From: Neodontobutis hainanensis
Taxonomy: Eukaryota; Chordata; Actinopteri; Gobiiformes; Odontobutidae
Reading direction: 5' to 3'
Assembly: GCA_024349245.1 (NCBI GenBank)
Contig: JALDNG010000049.1
Location: 1,415,001 to 1,479,000 of the forward strand
DNA: 64,000 nt
The notes under the pieces: generated by a model
Databases searched by the model: none
What the model was told of the DNA's origin: nothing
What the model saw: the letters and a program-made list of their open reading frames with translations, nothing else
Shown here: in pieces, positions 11,163 to 21,830 of the stretch
How positions within the stretch are numbered: position 1 is the stretch's first letter
How the letters are laid out: each line of letters opens with the position of its first letter
Made by a program: the position numbers and the translations under genes

Positions 11163-12156
11163 GTTCCATCAGGTCCTCCCTCTTAAACTCCGAGATGGCG
11201 CTCACCTTCTCCTGATCCACTGAGACACCGCTTGCGCTCACAACATGTCCAAGAAATCTTACGGATCTCCTGAGGAAGTGGCACTTTTTTTGAGAAAGCT
11301 TCAAGTTACTGGACCTCAACCGGGAAAAGACAACACTGAGGCGGCTCAAAGACTCCTCTTCAGAAGGCGCAAACACCAACAGGTCATCCAGGTAACACAG
11401 AAGGTTTGAGAAGTTCAGGTCACCGAATATACTGAGCATCATCCGCATAAAGGAGGCTGGACTGTTGCAGAGACCTTGGGGAAGGCGGTTGTACTCATAG
11501 AGGCCAAGAGGTGTAGTGAATGCCGTGTAACGCCTGTCAGACTCATGGAGAGGAATGTTGTAAAACCCTGAGGTCAGATCCATAGTGCTGAAAATGCGTT
11601 ACCCCAAGGGCAGCAAGGCAGTCCGACTGGTGAGGCAGTGGGTGGGCATCCTTGACAGTCCTAGCGTTAAGCCAGCGAAAGTCAGTGCATATTCTTAAGT
11701 CTCCTGACTTTTTCCACACCAACACTAGGGGAGAGGCATATTCACTGATGGATTTGCTGATTATGCCCCTCATCTCCATTTCAGACAGAACTTCTCTCAA
11801 CTTTTGATAATGAGCAGGTGGCACTCTGCGAAATGGCAGCCGAAAGGGGCGGTCATCAGCAAGGTGAATCCTATGGACAAATTTCTTCGCCTCCCACAAT
11901 CCAGACCATCCCTTGAGAACACATCCTGAAAGCTCAACACCAGGTCAGCCAGCCTACTCTTCCACTCTTCGGACACTTCACAGCCCTCCACGCCCACATC
12001 CCCAAGGCCACAGTCCTTCAGCAACTGCAGAGGGTCAGATGGGTTGCTTTTATGGTCAGAGGGAACAGGGATGGGCCCACCCGGCTTCACACAAACCTTG
12101 AACAACAGGGAAATCTTCCAAGGCCACACAGGGGAACACATCCGCCAGCTTTGCAT
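11026..12156 (-). pseudogene. Pol: reverse transcriptase region, split over three frames
   Basis: The RT domain is spread over overlapping open frames 11797-12156, 11543-11899 and 11026-11583. The finger and palm motifs SPLVLVWKKSGDLRICTDFR and MDLTSGFYNIPL are in different frames, broken near 11590. The catalytic YLDD box is in LLCYLDDLLVF. The shift into the RNase H frame lies near 11100-11160 after FLGMVLFYQHFIP. All catalytic motifs remain recognisable, so the breaks are recent or artefactual. Confidence 0.9.
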
Positions 12157-12823
12157 TACGTCTTAGGGTAATTGCAGTCTGAGTGGGATTGAGGATCTTC
12201 ATGGGGACCCAGCGATCTCCCCACATTGGGGTGACTACTCTGCCAACCATGATGTTCTTGGGCGTGGAGCGAGCGGACGTGGGTTCAACAATGACCGTAC
12301 TACCAGGCGACACAGGAGAAGATGGCGGCAGCCTTCCCCAAACAATGTATTCCTTCTGCGGTAGCAGCGCCACAGCTTGTTGCAACCTCACTGTTCCCAC
12401 CTTATCAGGAACTTCCGGACCCAACCACCGAGAGGCGCAGCTCAGCAACTGAAGAAACTGCTCACAGTCAGGGTCAGAAGTATGTGAGGATATCATTTCC
12501 CAATACTTCTCTTCAGATTTCATCTTCTGGACAACTGGACGGATCACATTCGTGCCAACAATAAACTCATCCCTCTGCCCAGGAACCAGAAACGTCGGCA
12601 CCACGAACCTGAAGCCGTAGATCTCGATGTCCAAATTGTAGATACATTTAGGCTGAGTAACCAGGCCACCGCAACCGACGAGAACCACCCGCTCAGGGAC
12701 AGGTTGTGGAGTTAAGACCACACCAGCAGCTCTCAACTTGGCCTCTGCTAATTCACTAAGTGTACATGACATGCTGCCGGAATCCATCATCCCTCTTAAA
12801 GACGCCTGATCACTCACTGTCAC
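12056..12823 (-). pseudogene. Pol: retropepsin-like protease region
   Basis: A 255-codon frame beginning near the gag end. MMDSGSMSC has the DSG form of the aspartic protease active site, followed by the hydrophobic VVLVGCGG and a FLVPGQ..FIVGTNV segment typical of gypsy proteases. The C-terminal part leads toward RT and shifts frame near 12056-12156. Confidence 0.8.
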
Positions 12824-12995
12824 AGGAGTATAAAATAGTTCACTAGCTCCTCAATTCTTTGAGTCCCGACCAGAATGACTGTCTTGTCTCCAAGGTAACT
12901 TTTGCAACAGTCAACATACACAGAGTGAGGATCCGGAGGATTGGTGAGGGTATCTTTAACATTGCCCATGCTGCCCCTCTCATCACACAGGCTGG

Positions 12996-14365
12996 CTAGT
13001 TTAAATCAACATTAGATGGAGCAGCGGCAGGGGTGGGTCTGGCCTTCTGTGTGCATTCGTTTCTCATATGACCAGGTTCAAAACAGCTTAAACATAGTCT
13101 GTATAACCTGCAATGTGAGTGAGTGGTGTGTTCACTGGAACCACAAACCTGGCACGCCGGCTTTGGGGCGGTGAGGGGCTTGACCACGACCAACCCTCTG
13201 TCGATTGTTAGTTACCGAAGCCGTGCACAGAGAAAGGACTTTGTCAAACATGGCCACCATTTGCTGAGTGACAGGTTCTGGTGTGGCAATGGCTGAAGTG
13301 TGCGGGTGGCCTCCTGTTCCAAGCAGCAGCTGTGGAGACTCATCCATGACATTGTGAGGCAGGGCCTCTGAATAGGAGGGTGCCTGTCCAGTGCAGTCCT
13401 GAAGAGTTGACGGTTGAAAGCGGAATAAACAGGAGCCTGCGGTGAAAAAGCACTGGTCACTAAGTGCATATTAGCTGCCACACCTTTCACTTGTCCCACA
13501 CGACTGTCCAAGCGGCGCTGGACCTCAGCCGCTGTCCACTCCTCGGGGGCCTTCATTTGAAATGACAGAGAGAGAGCAGGGTCAGGACAGTGACTTATGA
13601 ACATCATCACAACCTCAGCGGTGGGGTCCTCTACAGATTTACCACGCCTCCTGAGGCACTCATCCACAGCATCAATAGATTTATTCAGGCGAATCCAGTA
13701 GTCCATGGCGTCCTCACCAGCTCTTGGCACTGTACTATAAAAGTCTCTCATCGGCATATTGGAGCAAGTGAGTTCACTGAAGTTACGTTTCAGGATGTCA
13801 AACACGGCAGCAACCAACTCACTTCCTTTCAGGTCAGGGCAGCAGCGGAGCGACACTTTGACCACATCTCGAGCTTTCCTGTTAATCTGGACATGATTAG
13901 TTCATGTTGTTCCTCGGACGTCTCACAGTTTGCTCTGGACAGGTAACACTTCATCATCCTCCCACTCTTGGATGGAAAATGTGTCAGCACGGTCACCTCT
14001 GAAGAACGGCGGGGCTTTGGCTTCTGACTGCACAACTACTTTGAGCTGGGAAGACTCCAGGTGACTGGGGACACACCAGCCGGAAGCAGCTGGGTAGGGC
14101 AGGGCTGATATCTATGCATTGTGTTCAGACTGTTAGTGATACTGTCCCCTATTTGTTTTGCCAAATCAGTTATGATACCACTGAGTGCATCATGTGTCAC
14201 GACACCTGTGGGTTCTGAGTGTACATTAGTAATAGGGGTAGATGTGGCAATTGGGGAACTCAATGCTGTCTCATTATTAACAGAATGTACATCCCCCCCA
14301 GTATTCAAAGCCATGCCCCTCCCAATACAAGGCGGTTTGGGGTTAAACATCTCGGCTGAAAACAA
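12996..14365 (-). pseudogene. Gag region with CCHC zinc knuckle, in several frames
   Basis: Frames 14036-14365, 13829-14035, 13212-13865, 13132-13347 and 12996-13193 together span a gag. The middle part (MKAPEEWTAAEVQRRLDSRV, CCPDLKGSELVAAVFDILK) resembles fish gypsy capsid. The last part has a perfect C-X2-C-X4-H-X4-C knuckle (CLSCFEPGHMRNEC) after an irregular one (CQVCGSSEHTTHSHC), and stops at 12996. Frame changes lie near 13840 and 13340 and between 13130 and 13190. Confidence 0.8.
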
Positions 14366-14387
14366 ACAAAAAGTTGCTCACAAGAAA

Positions 14388-14391
<4 letters not shown>

Positions 14392-14427
<36 letters not shown>
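14392..14427. repeat. Poly(T)36 tract inside the LTR element
   Basis: A run of 36 T (poly-A on the element strand) between the 5' leader and gag. Its length may be unreliable in any assembly. Confidence 0.9.
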
Positions 14428-14430
<3 letters not shown>

Positions 14431-14701
14431 TAATTAAACTCAAAATGAAATTCAATTCACCTCACACAGGGTTCCACTTAATAAACCAGTCAATAACCCC
14501 AAACTACGTACTGTAAGCCTAAATCCTGGCAGACAGTGCTCAGGGCAGCACTAAACAGCCACGATGTGACGTCACGTGTCCACAACACGTAGCGCGCCTG
14601 CGCCGAAAGTGAAGAAGCAGTAGCAGCAGAGGCGCTGGGAAGCGGAGAGCACCGACAGCGGTCCGGGGACCAGGAGGAGAAGACCGCTGAATGGCGACGG
14701 C

Positions 14702-14719
14702 ACGGGTCGAACGGCACCA
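14702..14719 (-). other. Putative primer-binding site of the LTR element
   Basis: On the element strand the sequence two bases after the 5' LTR starts TGGTGCCGTTCGACCC. TGG is the expected complement of a tRNA CCA 3' end. I do not assign the tRNA. Confidence 0.6.
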
Positions 14720-14721
14720 AG

Positions 14722-15378
14722 TGTGACCGGTGCAACTCTGCGTTGTGTAGATTTTAATTGTCTATGGTGCATTCGGGAATCACTGGACACAGATGATCGC
14801 TCGAAGACTCTTTAATCTGGTCAACATGAAAATAACACAATCAACATGTGCCACAATTCTCCGGTCCAGCCCAAACTCTTCCCAACACGGGATTTTCAAA
14901 AGGGAAGAGAAAACATACCTGGTCAACATGAAAATAACACAATCAACATGTGCCACAATTCTCCGGTCCAGCCCAAACTACAAAGGAAATTAATATAATT
15001 AGCACCCGCATTTTCCCATCAATAAAACAAAACATCGACGTAACGTAAGTGCTCAATATAGACTTAAAGACAACTACAATAGCACAACAGTGATAAATAA
15101 AGATAAAATAATAACAAGAGGACACTTAAAACAAAGGATTACAAAAGATGACTGACCTCTTCCCAACACGGGATTTTCAAAAGGGAAGAGGAAGTCGTGA
15201 CACTGGGATTTATAACAATGCATTGAAGATAACACACGAAGAAGAAACAAAATGCGGAAGGAGCTGCTGGAGGACCAAGACAGCACAGCAATTCAAAACA
15301 CCAGGTATATACAACACAATGATAAGAAAAACGACAATTTTGTGTAATTATAATAAAGTAATAAATGAACTGGTTACA
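14722..15378 (-). repeat. 5' LTR (right copy)
   Basis: A 657-bp copy of the left LTR, differing by a 3-bp deletion and a 1-bp insertion. It carries the promoter of the element, which is read leftwards. Confidence 0.95.
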
Positions 15379-17425
15379 TTAGCCTCCATCTTCCATTTAC
15401 AGAATGATTTGTAAAGTCTGCAGTCGCGAAGCTCACTGATCTCAGACGTCCACTGGCTGCTCTGTTTTTCAAAAGCTGAATGCAGGTGATGGAAGTTGTT
15501 TAGTATAGCATCCATCTTGTTGTGTGTCTGTGCTCCACTGTCTCAAATAGAGTCTATAGACTAACACCTAACCAGCCCTTTCCCTATTAGTTTATCAAGT
15601 TACCTACAACCTTTTTTTCTTGTCCTACCCCAGCAATAGACTGCTGAATAAAAAAACAGAGTTAGCCATTACCAGATCTGTAACAGTACATGGTTTACGT
15701 TAAAAGACCTTCGCTTTCTTAGAGAATACAGCTATATTTGGCCTCTCTCCTCTAAAGTACATCTGTATTTATGAACCAGTCCAGCTTTTTGTCCCGATGC
15801 ACAGCCAAATTATTTATAAGGGGGGGACACTGTTTCAATGTCTTCTCCACTGCTGGTCAGAGTTTAAGTTGGGGGTGTATTGCGCCTAAAGCCAGGTATT
15901 AAGGAGTTTTCTTGGCTCCATCTATAAAATCTCTATATGAGGCCCCTGTATTCTTCTTCTTGTCCATTTTTGATACAAACCACTATTGCTGTGTCAGAGT
16001 ATTCTTGAATGTAGCAGGTTGTCAATGGGTGGCAACAAATCTGTAAGTAAACCAGGACAATAATTACACATTTTTAACCAAAATCTGTATGAAGAATAGA
16101 TAATAAAACAACCACTTGTGAACTAGGTTACTTTAAATCTCTTGCACAAATAAGTAGCCTGGGTAGTGTGAGACTGAACCAGTGTAGTAAGTAAGGTCAT
16201 CCTGGACATCTTTGTAAAACCAGTTGGCACCCAGCCAGCTTAATATGTGATTGTGCCCCCTGTGGCAAATCAATGCCTCAATGGATCTCATCCTAAGGGC
16301 TGTACTAATCCACCTTTCATCACGTTAGGCCAGATGGCAGTTTTTTTAGTAAAAGAGGAGGCAATGATCTGAGGGAAGGACATGCATTTTCAGTCACATA
16401 ATGTACCTAATAGGTCTGGGATGTTCTCTGTTTTACATGATTTTCAGATTTTATTATTTATATTTGTTCTGCAGTCAAAGCTGCATGAATCCGTCCAGTT
16501 CAGTTTGTTGCAGGAAGCTTCTTACGTGAGCAGCACAGTTCCCCTTTGAGAACCTGTCAGGTTATTCATAGCAGCAGTCCAGGTTGGTGAGCATCTATTC
16601 TGCTTTTTTGCTGCATGACTTTGACACACACAGACCCATTTCCTACTGTGAGACCTGTATACATTTCAAACATATTTATATATTGCATTATGTTTATATC
16701 AATATTTATAATGGGCTAATGCTTTGTTGCATGCATCAGATCAAAGATGCACAGAGAATATGACAGTGATTTCAGTATTGAATGACCCATCTCTGGCGGA
16801 TCAATGTGAGCTGAGTGGTAAATAAAGGGTAAATTTTAATGGCAGCCTTTAAAAACTTTGTCCGAGCCCTGAGGCTGGTAATGCACTACTTTTAGCTATG
16901 CCACCTCTCTTTTGTAATTTAGAAACAGTCACGAACAATATGTTTTAGTCTGAAAGTAACATTATTTCAATGAAAGTCTCATTGTAAAATGATGGGTACT
17001 TAAATGGGTAAACACTAACTCGTGTTTAATTGATGCGTAGACCCAGCATCAATGAAATTAGCTTTCCATTAGTAAGATTAACATGCCTTTTGAGAAATAA
17101 TTGGCCCTGAATCAAAAACTGTCTCATGAACGCTTTAATATTTTTGATTGACTGCAGTTAGCCACAGTTATTAAAGCTCCTAATTACCTTTGATGAAAAC
17201 TCTTAGTGGAAACTTGGAGTAATTAATTGACTCATTATAAAGCAGTAATAGGACTAAACATAGAATTTAAAATCAGAATCTGCAGCTGTGCCCGTATCAG
17301 TTGTTAATAATGTCTAACCTCTGACTTTGAAATGCAAAACAAACAAAAAAAAAAGACAATTTGGCCTCATGCTGATGATCAATGCCATGTAACATCCAAA
17401 AGGAAGAAATTCAAAAATCAAAGCT
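15379..17425. other. Intergenic region upstream of btbd17, with a LINE-like stretch at the left edge
   Basis: On the - strand 15380-15560 can encode a peptide around HSAFEKQSSQWTSEISELRD that runs straight into the LTR. It looks like an old retroelement fragment rather than a host exon, and I cannot name the family. From 15600 to 17425 I see no gene. Confidence 0.4.
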
Positions 17426-17439
17426 GTCGCTATAGCAAC
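17426..17439. promoter_or_regulatory. RFX-type X-box upstream of btbd17
   Basis: GTCGCTATAGCAAC is nearly palindromic and fits the RFX X-box (GTNRCC-NN-RGYAAC) at all but one position. It is followed by CCAAT (near 17457) and a TATA-like CATAAAG near 17514, about 130 bases before the btbd17 ATG. Confidence 0.5.
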
Positions 17440-17643
17440 GCCCCTGCCAGATTCCACCAATCAATGGAGTCTGCGGGGTTGTGAGATGTGCCGGGGAAAG
17501 GCCAGCGTCCTACATAAAGAGTGCGGGACAGGGAGCCGGGCGGCACACGGGGCAACACACCTTTGTACAAGCTACTGTCACAGAAAGAAAGAAAAATAAG
17601 AAGAAACACAGAAGGAAGTGGAAAGAAGGGAATAACTGGAGTT

Positions 17644-20600
17644 ATGATACGTTTATGTGAACAAGGGAGTCCTGCCCTGGTCTTTGTGGCACTCCTCGTA
17701 CTCTGCTACAACTCAGTTATTGTTAAAGGAGGTAAGATCACTTTTAATTGTGTTTAACTTTATTAAAAACAAAGCCATTGTTCTAATTCTGCCTAGCTTC
17801 CCCCCATACTGTCAGTGGGTAATGGGGCAGAAGCGTGTGGCTCTCGCCCAGCCTCAGGGCAATGGATGGGTTTATTAATCTATTCCACTCATCCTGTCCT
17901 TATCTATCTGTCTGCTGGGTGCACAGAAAGATGGGAAAGTGCAAATACTGTCTGGCTCTGTGCTATTTCAACTGTACAGAATTAGCTCCTGAAAGAACAT
18001 CTGACTTTTACCGATTTATTAAGGCCCTGTTTCTTCAATGTTATTTACAATTCCTTGTGAACTCCAATCCATGTCATTTAGAAATTTCAGCCTTTTAGTG
18101 ACAGAATCGTTGTTTATTCATAACTTGTTTCATCGTCTTGTCTCTCAGATGTTCTTTCTTTTACATTAATTTGTGTCAAAAATGTTGTGAATGTACACTT
18201 TATAAAGCTCAACTGACTCAAGATGCAAGCAGGTTAATTGGAAAAAGATTGCTTTGAAGTGGGAGCTTTCAATTGTGGTGAAGAAATGAAGACGCCAAGG
18301 CTCCCCCTCCGTATCTCATTAATCCTCCAGAAACAGGCCGACGAGGAGCTGACGGCTGTGGCAGAGCCGAATGGAAACTGCAGCCTGTCTTGCTGAGGCT
18401 TTCATGTGTGATTCTTCTGTATGTGCTACTCGCTGTAGTGCTGCTAACTCAGGGTTTCTTTTCAGAACACATGGTTCTCTGAGTCAGTCTCACACTAGAA
18501 GAAAGTTGGGTTTATTAAAATTTTTTGCTTAACTGAACTGTGGCACAAACGTAGAAGCAAAATAGTTGAAATCATTTTTAAATGAAATTTAAAAGAAAGT
18601 AAAAACAACATTGTAGAAAATGGAATCTTATCTTAAATGCATTGTGACTCCTGTACTGACTGAACACAAAGAGCTGAACACAAGTTAATAAAAAGTGACA
18701 GAAACAAAGCCTTTAGAATACAAATAGTGATCATTAACTTGCATTGTTTTCCACAGCTGCCCTGAAGCAAGAGACAGTTCTGGACAATGCAGTCACAGTA
18801 CTCAATCACTCCATGAGTTTGGTGCAGCGCTTGGAGAACCTGTTTGTCACAGGGAACAGCAGTGACGTGACTCTGCGGGTGCAGACCATCAACACGGATG
18901 AGGTCAAGGTCATACAGGCTCACTCTTTAGTGCTCGGCCTGCAAAGTGATGTGTTTGAAGAACTGCTGCTCGGCCGCAACAACAGTGTTCTGGTTTTGAG
19001 GGAGACGCCTGATTGTGCAGCTGTGTTTGACAAGTTTGTCAGGTGAGAATATAAATTTTTTTTTTAAGAAAAGGTTCAATGCAAATCCATCCTATACAAT
19101 GAATTCAATTCTGAGATCAACTGGCAAGAGAGCTGCGCTTTTATCTCTAGAGGGAGGGGTTTAACCTAAAACTGACTCTGATTGAACCAGGCTGTTCTGG
19201 TCTCGTAGTCATTACCATGACAGGGCAGTGTGACTCTTGATGTGAGAGTCATTAAGATCAGATGAGTCATTAGTTTCACTGTGTCATTTAGGTGTTGTTG
19301 TTCTAGGGTGAAACTGGTTTGATTTAGGCTTCAAAACACTGTTGTAAATACTAGGAAACACACATTTGATGCCACCTCCTCTATTCAGAGAAGGCTTTTA
19401 ATAAAAAAAATGGCTTCCTTTACATCTCTCTCAAACCATCTGGACTCTCTTTCCAAAATTATGGACATTGCTGTCCTCAAATGAATAACGTTTCTCTTTG
19501 AGGTGGAGGTGGACCACAGACTCAACTCCACTAGGATTGGCAGCCCTTCTTGAAACAATTCATACTAACTATCTTCAGAATCACCTGCACAGTCTAAAAA
19601 TTGACAAATGTGGGTTCTTTCTGTGACTCACAAGCTAAAATACATTCATGCCAAAGCTCTGCAACACATTCCTTTTGCAATGTTATTTATTGATTGTTTT
19701 GTTTTTTTCGTATATGAACAAACCAGCGCTTTTTTGCTTTTTCAGATATCTTTACTGTGGAGATATTTTATTGCGGCTTGATCAAGCTATTCCATTGCAC
19801 AAACTGGCCAGCAAGTACCATGTTGGAACCTTGCAGCAGGGTATGACTCAATATATGACCCAGCATCTGCCTAGTGATTCCCCTGCAGGCCATGTGGTCA
19901 GCTGGTACAACTATGCTCTACAAATTGGAGATGTGGCCCTGCGGGACAGCTGCCTGCAGTACCTGTCCTGGAACCTGTCGTCAGTGTTGCAGAGTGTTGA
20001 ATGGGGTTCCATCAGTGAAGATTTGCTCCTGTCCTTGCTGCAACGCTCTGACCTCATTCTGCAGAGTGAACTTGAACTCTATGAAGCTCTGGAGGCCTGG
20101 ATTAACCAAAACCAGCCAGTCAGTGCTGTTATAGAAAACGCCTTAAGGGCTATTCGATATGGCATGATTCCTCCTCAGCACCTCTTCCGTCTTCAGAAAC
20201 AGTCTCCCCTCCTGTTGAGGTATTATGAGTCTGTCCGTGATCTCCTTTATCTTGCTTTCCAGTTCCACTCTGCATCACCAATCCAGCTGGCCAAATACTT
20301 TGATGTGAACTGCAGTATATTTACTCCACGAAATTATCTGTCCTCTACCTGGGGGTCCAGTTGGGTCATCAACAACCCCACTCGTGATGATCGCAGTTTC
20401 AGCTTCCAGACCCAGCTGGGACCCAGTGGTCATGACGCCAATAAAAGAGTGACTTGGAATGCTCTGTTTTCCCCACGCTGGCTCCCACTGAGTGCTAGAT
20501 CCACATACACAGAGCTGGGCGCCATGCAACCCACCCGCACCGATGGAGGCCGACCTCGTATCATTGTCACACCGGCCACTTCCAGCCCTGATTTTGCTGG

Positions 20601-20820
20601 AGTAAATTTCCAGAAAACGGTTATTGTGATGGCAAGGCAGCAAGGAAAAGTGATTGTGCGCCACGTTTATAACTTCCACCAAAGCACAGAAGAAGTGGGA
20701 GATTTCTTGGTGGATGCAGACCTACAACGCCGGGCCTCTGAGTATCTAATCGACAGCTCTCTCTACCTGCATGTTGTAATAAAACCTATCTATCATTCAC
20801 TGCTTGTGGCAAGGAAGTGA
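17644..20820 (+). CDS. btbd17: BTB/POZ domain-containing protein 17 (secreted, galectin-3-binding-protein-like)
   Basis: join(17644..17731, 18757..19042, 19746..20820), 1449 nt for 482 aa, close to human BTBD17 (478). Exon 1 encodes a signal peptide (hydrophobic core ALVFVALLVLCYNSVIV). Exon 2 starts the BTB domain (about residues 62-165; NSSDVTLRVQ, AHSLVLGLQSDVFEELL). Exon 3 finishes it (RYLYCGD) and carries a BACK domain (ELELYEALEAWI, ALRAIRYGMIP). The C-terminal domain has conserved WVINNPTRDDRSFSFQTQLG and VTWNALFSPRWLP. There is no SRCR domain, which separates it from LGALS3BP. Splice phases agree at both junctions (GT donors at 17732 and 19043). The protein is predicted to be secreted; its biochemical role is poorly known. 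The neighbouring gprc5c matches the human 17q25.1 context. Confidence 0.93.
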
Positions 20821-21331
20821 TGGTTGGAATTTAGTTTGACCTCAGCATTGGTTTCACTCAGTCAAACTACACAATCACTTGCATGTAGTCCAAAGTACAC
20901 TCATATCACAGCACATTGTTATTCATCAGCAGTGGTACTTCTCATTGTCAGTGCATTATGTTGCCTTCCAACATATTAACATATAGGATGTGTGGTACAT
21001 AATGGATGAAATGACTTGGTGATTATCATATTACTGATGGTGGGGTTTTTAGGCATTTTTAGGTATCTTATTTTTTCCTTAAATATAATAAAATGTTTTT
21101 TGCATATGTAGAATTTAGTTTATAACTTAGTTCAGTTTACTTTTACAAATAATGGGAATTGAAACACAATCCCATTTCATACAATTCTTTGTAATTTATA
21201 GCTGATTTAAAGACTCTCTTTGGACTTTGCTGTTCTTGATGTTCTTGTGAGATAACCTTTTTTTCTTCTAGTTCTTCATTTCTATGTAGGATAGCACACT
21301 GTTAATGGATGCATCCTATGTTTTAACCAAT

Positions 21332-21337
21332 AATAAA
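21332..21337 (+). terminator. Candidate poly(A) signal of btbd17
   Basis: AATAAA 512 bases after the stop; an earlier AATAAA-like site is near 21088. The map2k6 promoter region begins only about 150 bases further on. Confidence 0.5.
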
Positions 21338-21492
21338 ATTAAAATGTGTCATCTACTGTGATAATTATTTCAGTTATCTATTTATTGGCACTTTATTAAG
21401 CAAAAAGCGACAATCATAACAGACAGCTGAGCTTTAGGAACTAACTATTTACAGAACACAAACTTCATATCCCAGAATTCCAAACACCAGGC

Positions 21493-21512
21493 AGGAAGTA
21501 CGTCATTACGTC
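21493..21512. promoter_or_regulatory. ETS/CRE motif cluster, probable map2k6 promoter
   Basis: GGAAGTACGTCATTACGTCG joins an ETS-type GGAAGT and two CRE-like ACGTCA/ACGTC half sites. It lies about 320 bases before the first map2k6 coding exon, in a locally GC-richer stretch. It is inferred from motifs only. Confidence 0.45.
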
Positions 21513-21830
21513 GCTGAAGCCTTCAGCTGTCAGACTTTGGCCACCCTAAAAGTGCAGGTTTTGTTACTAAACTATTTTGAGCTATAAACTCGCGTTGACT
21601 TTATATAAAGTTGTGCATTTGTCTCTTGAACGGTTTTTAAAGACGCCGGTTGTGGCCTGAAACACGTAGACTCCACGGAGACGGGCAAATCCTTCCTTTA
21701 ATAGTTGCTAGTTTGCACGACAAGCCAACGATCCTGAGCGGGTGTAAGGGTAGATGCAGGGAGGGAGGGAGTAAAAAAAAAAGGCAAAAGTCTTTGTGCT
21801 TCCCTTCCCCCTCATCAAAGCAAAGGGGAA

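Larger units (their letters stand above)
7601..15378 (-). mobile_element. Ty3/gypsy LTR retrotransposon, reverse orientation
   Basis: A 7.8-kb element with LTRs at 7601-8259 and 14722-15378. Read on the - strand they have TG...CA ends. Comparing them base by base, I found no substitutions and only two indels: a CCG triplet near 7888 and one extra A near 15329. On the - strand the order is gag, CCHC zinc knuckle, protease, reverse transcriptase, RNase H, integrase; RNase H before integrase is the Ty3/gypsy order. No env-like ORF is seen. A primer-binding-type sequence starts two bases inside the 5' LTR and a purine-rich tract precedes the 3' LTR. The frame changes about eight times between gag and integrase. 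No target-site duplication is visible: the flanks are GTCAG and TTAGC. Confidence 0.95.

Noticed and set aside
14121..14516. 131-codon + strand ORF with poly-Phe
   Set aside because: Antisense to gag and crosses the poly(T)36 tract.
7601..15378. Endogenous retrovirus with envelope
   Set aside because: No env-like ORF between integrase and the 3' LTR; the domain order and gag type fit a Ty3/gypsy retrotransposon.
20275..20682. 135-codon - strand ORF
   Set aside because: Antisense shadow of btbd17 exon 3.
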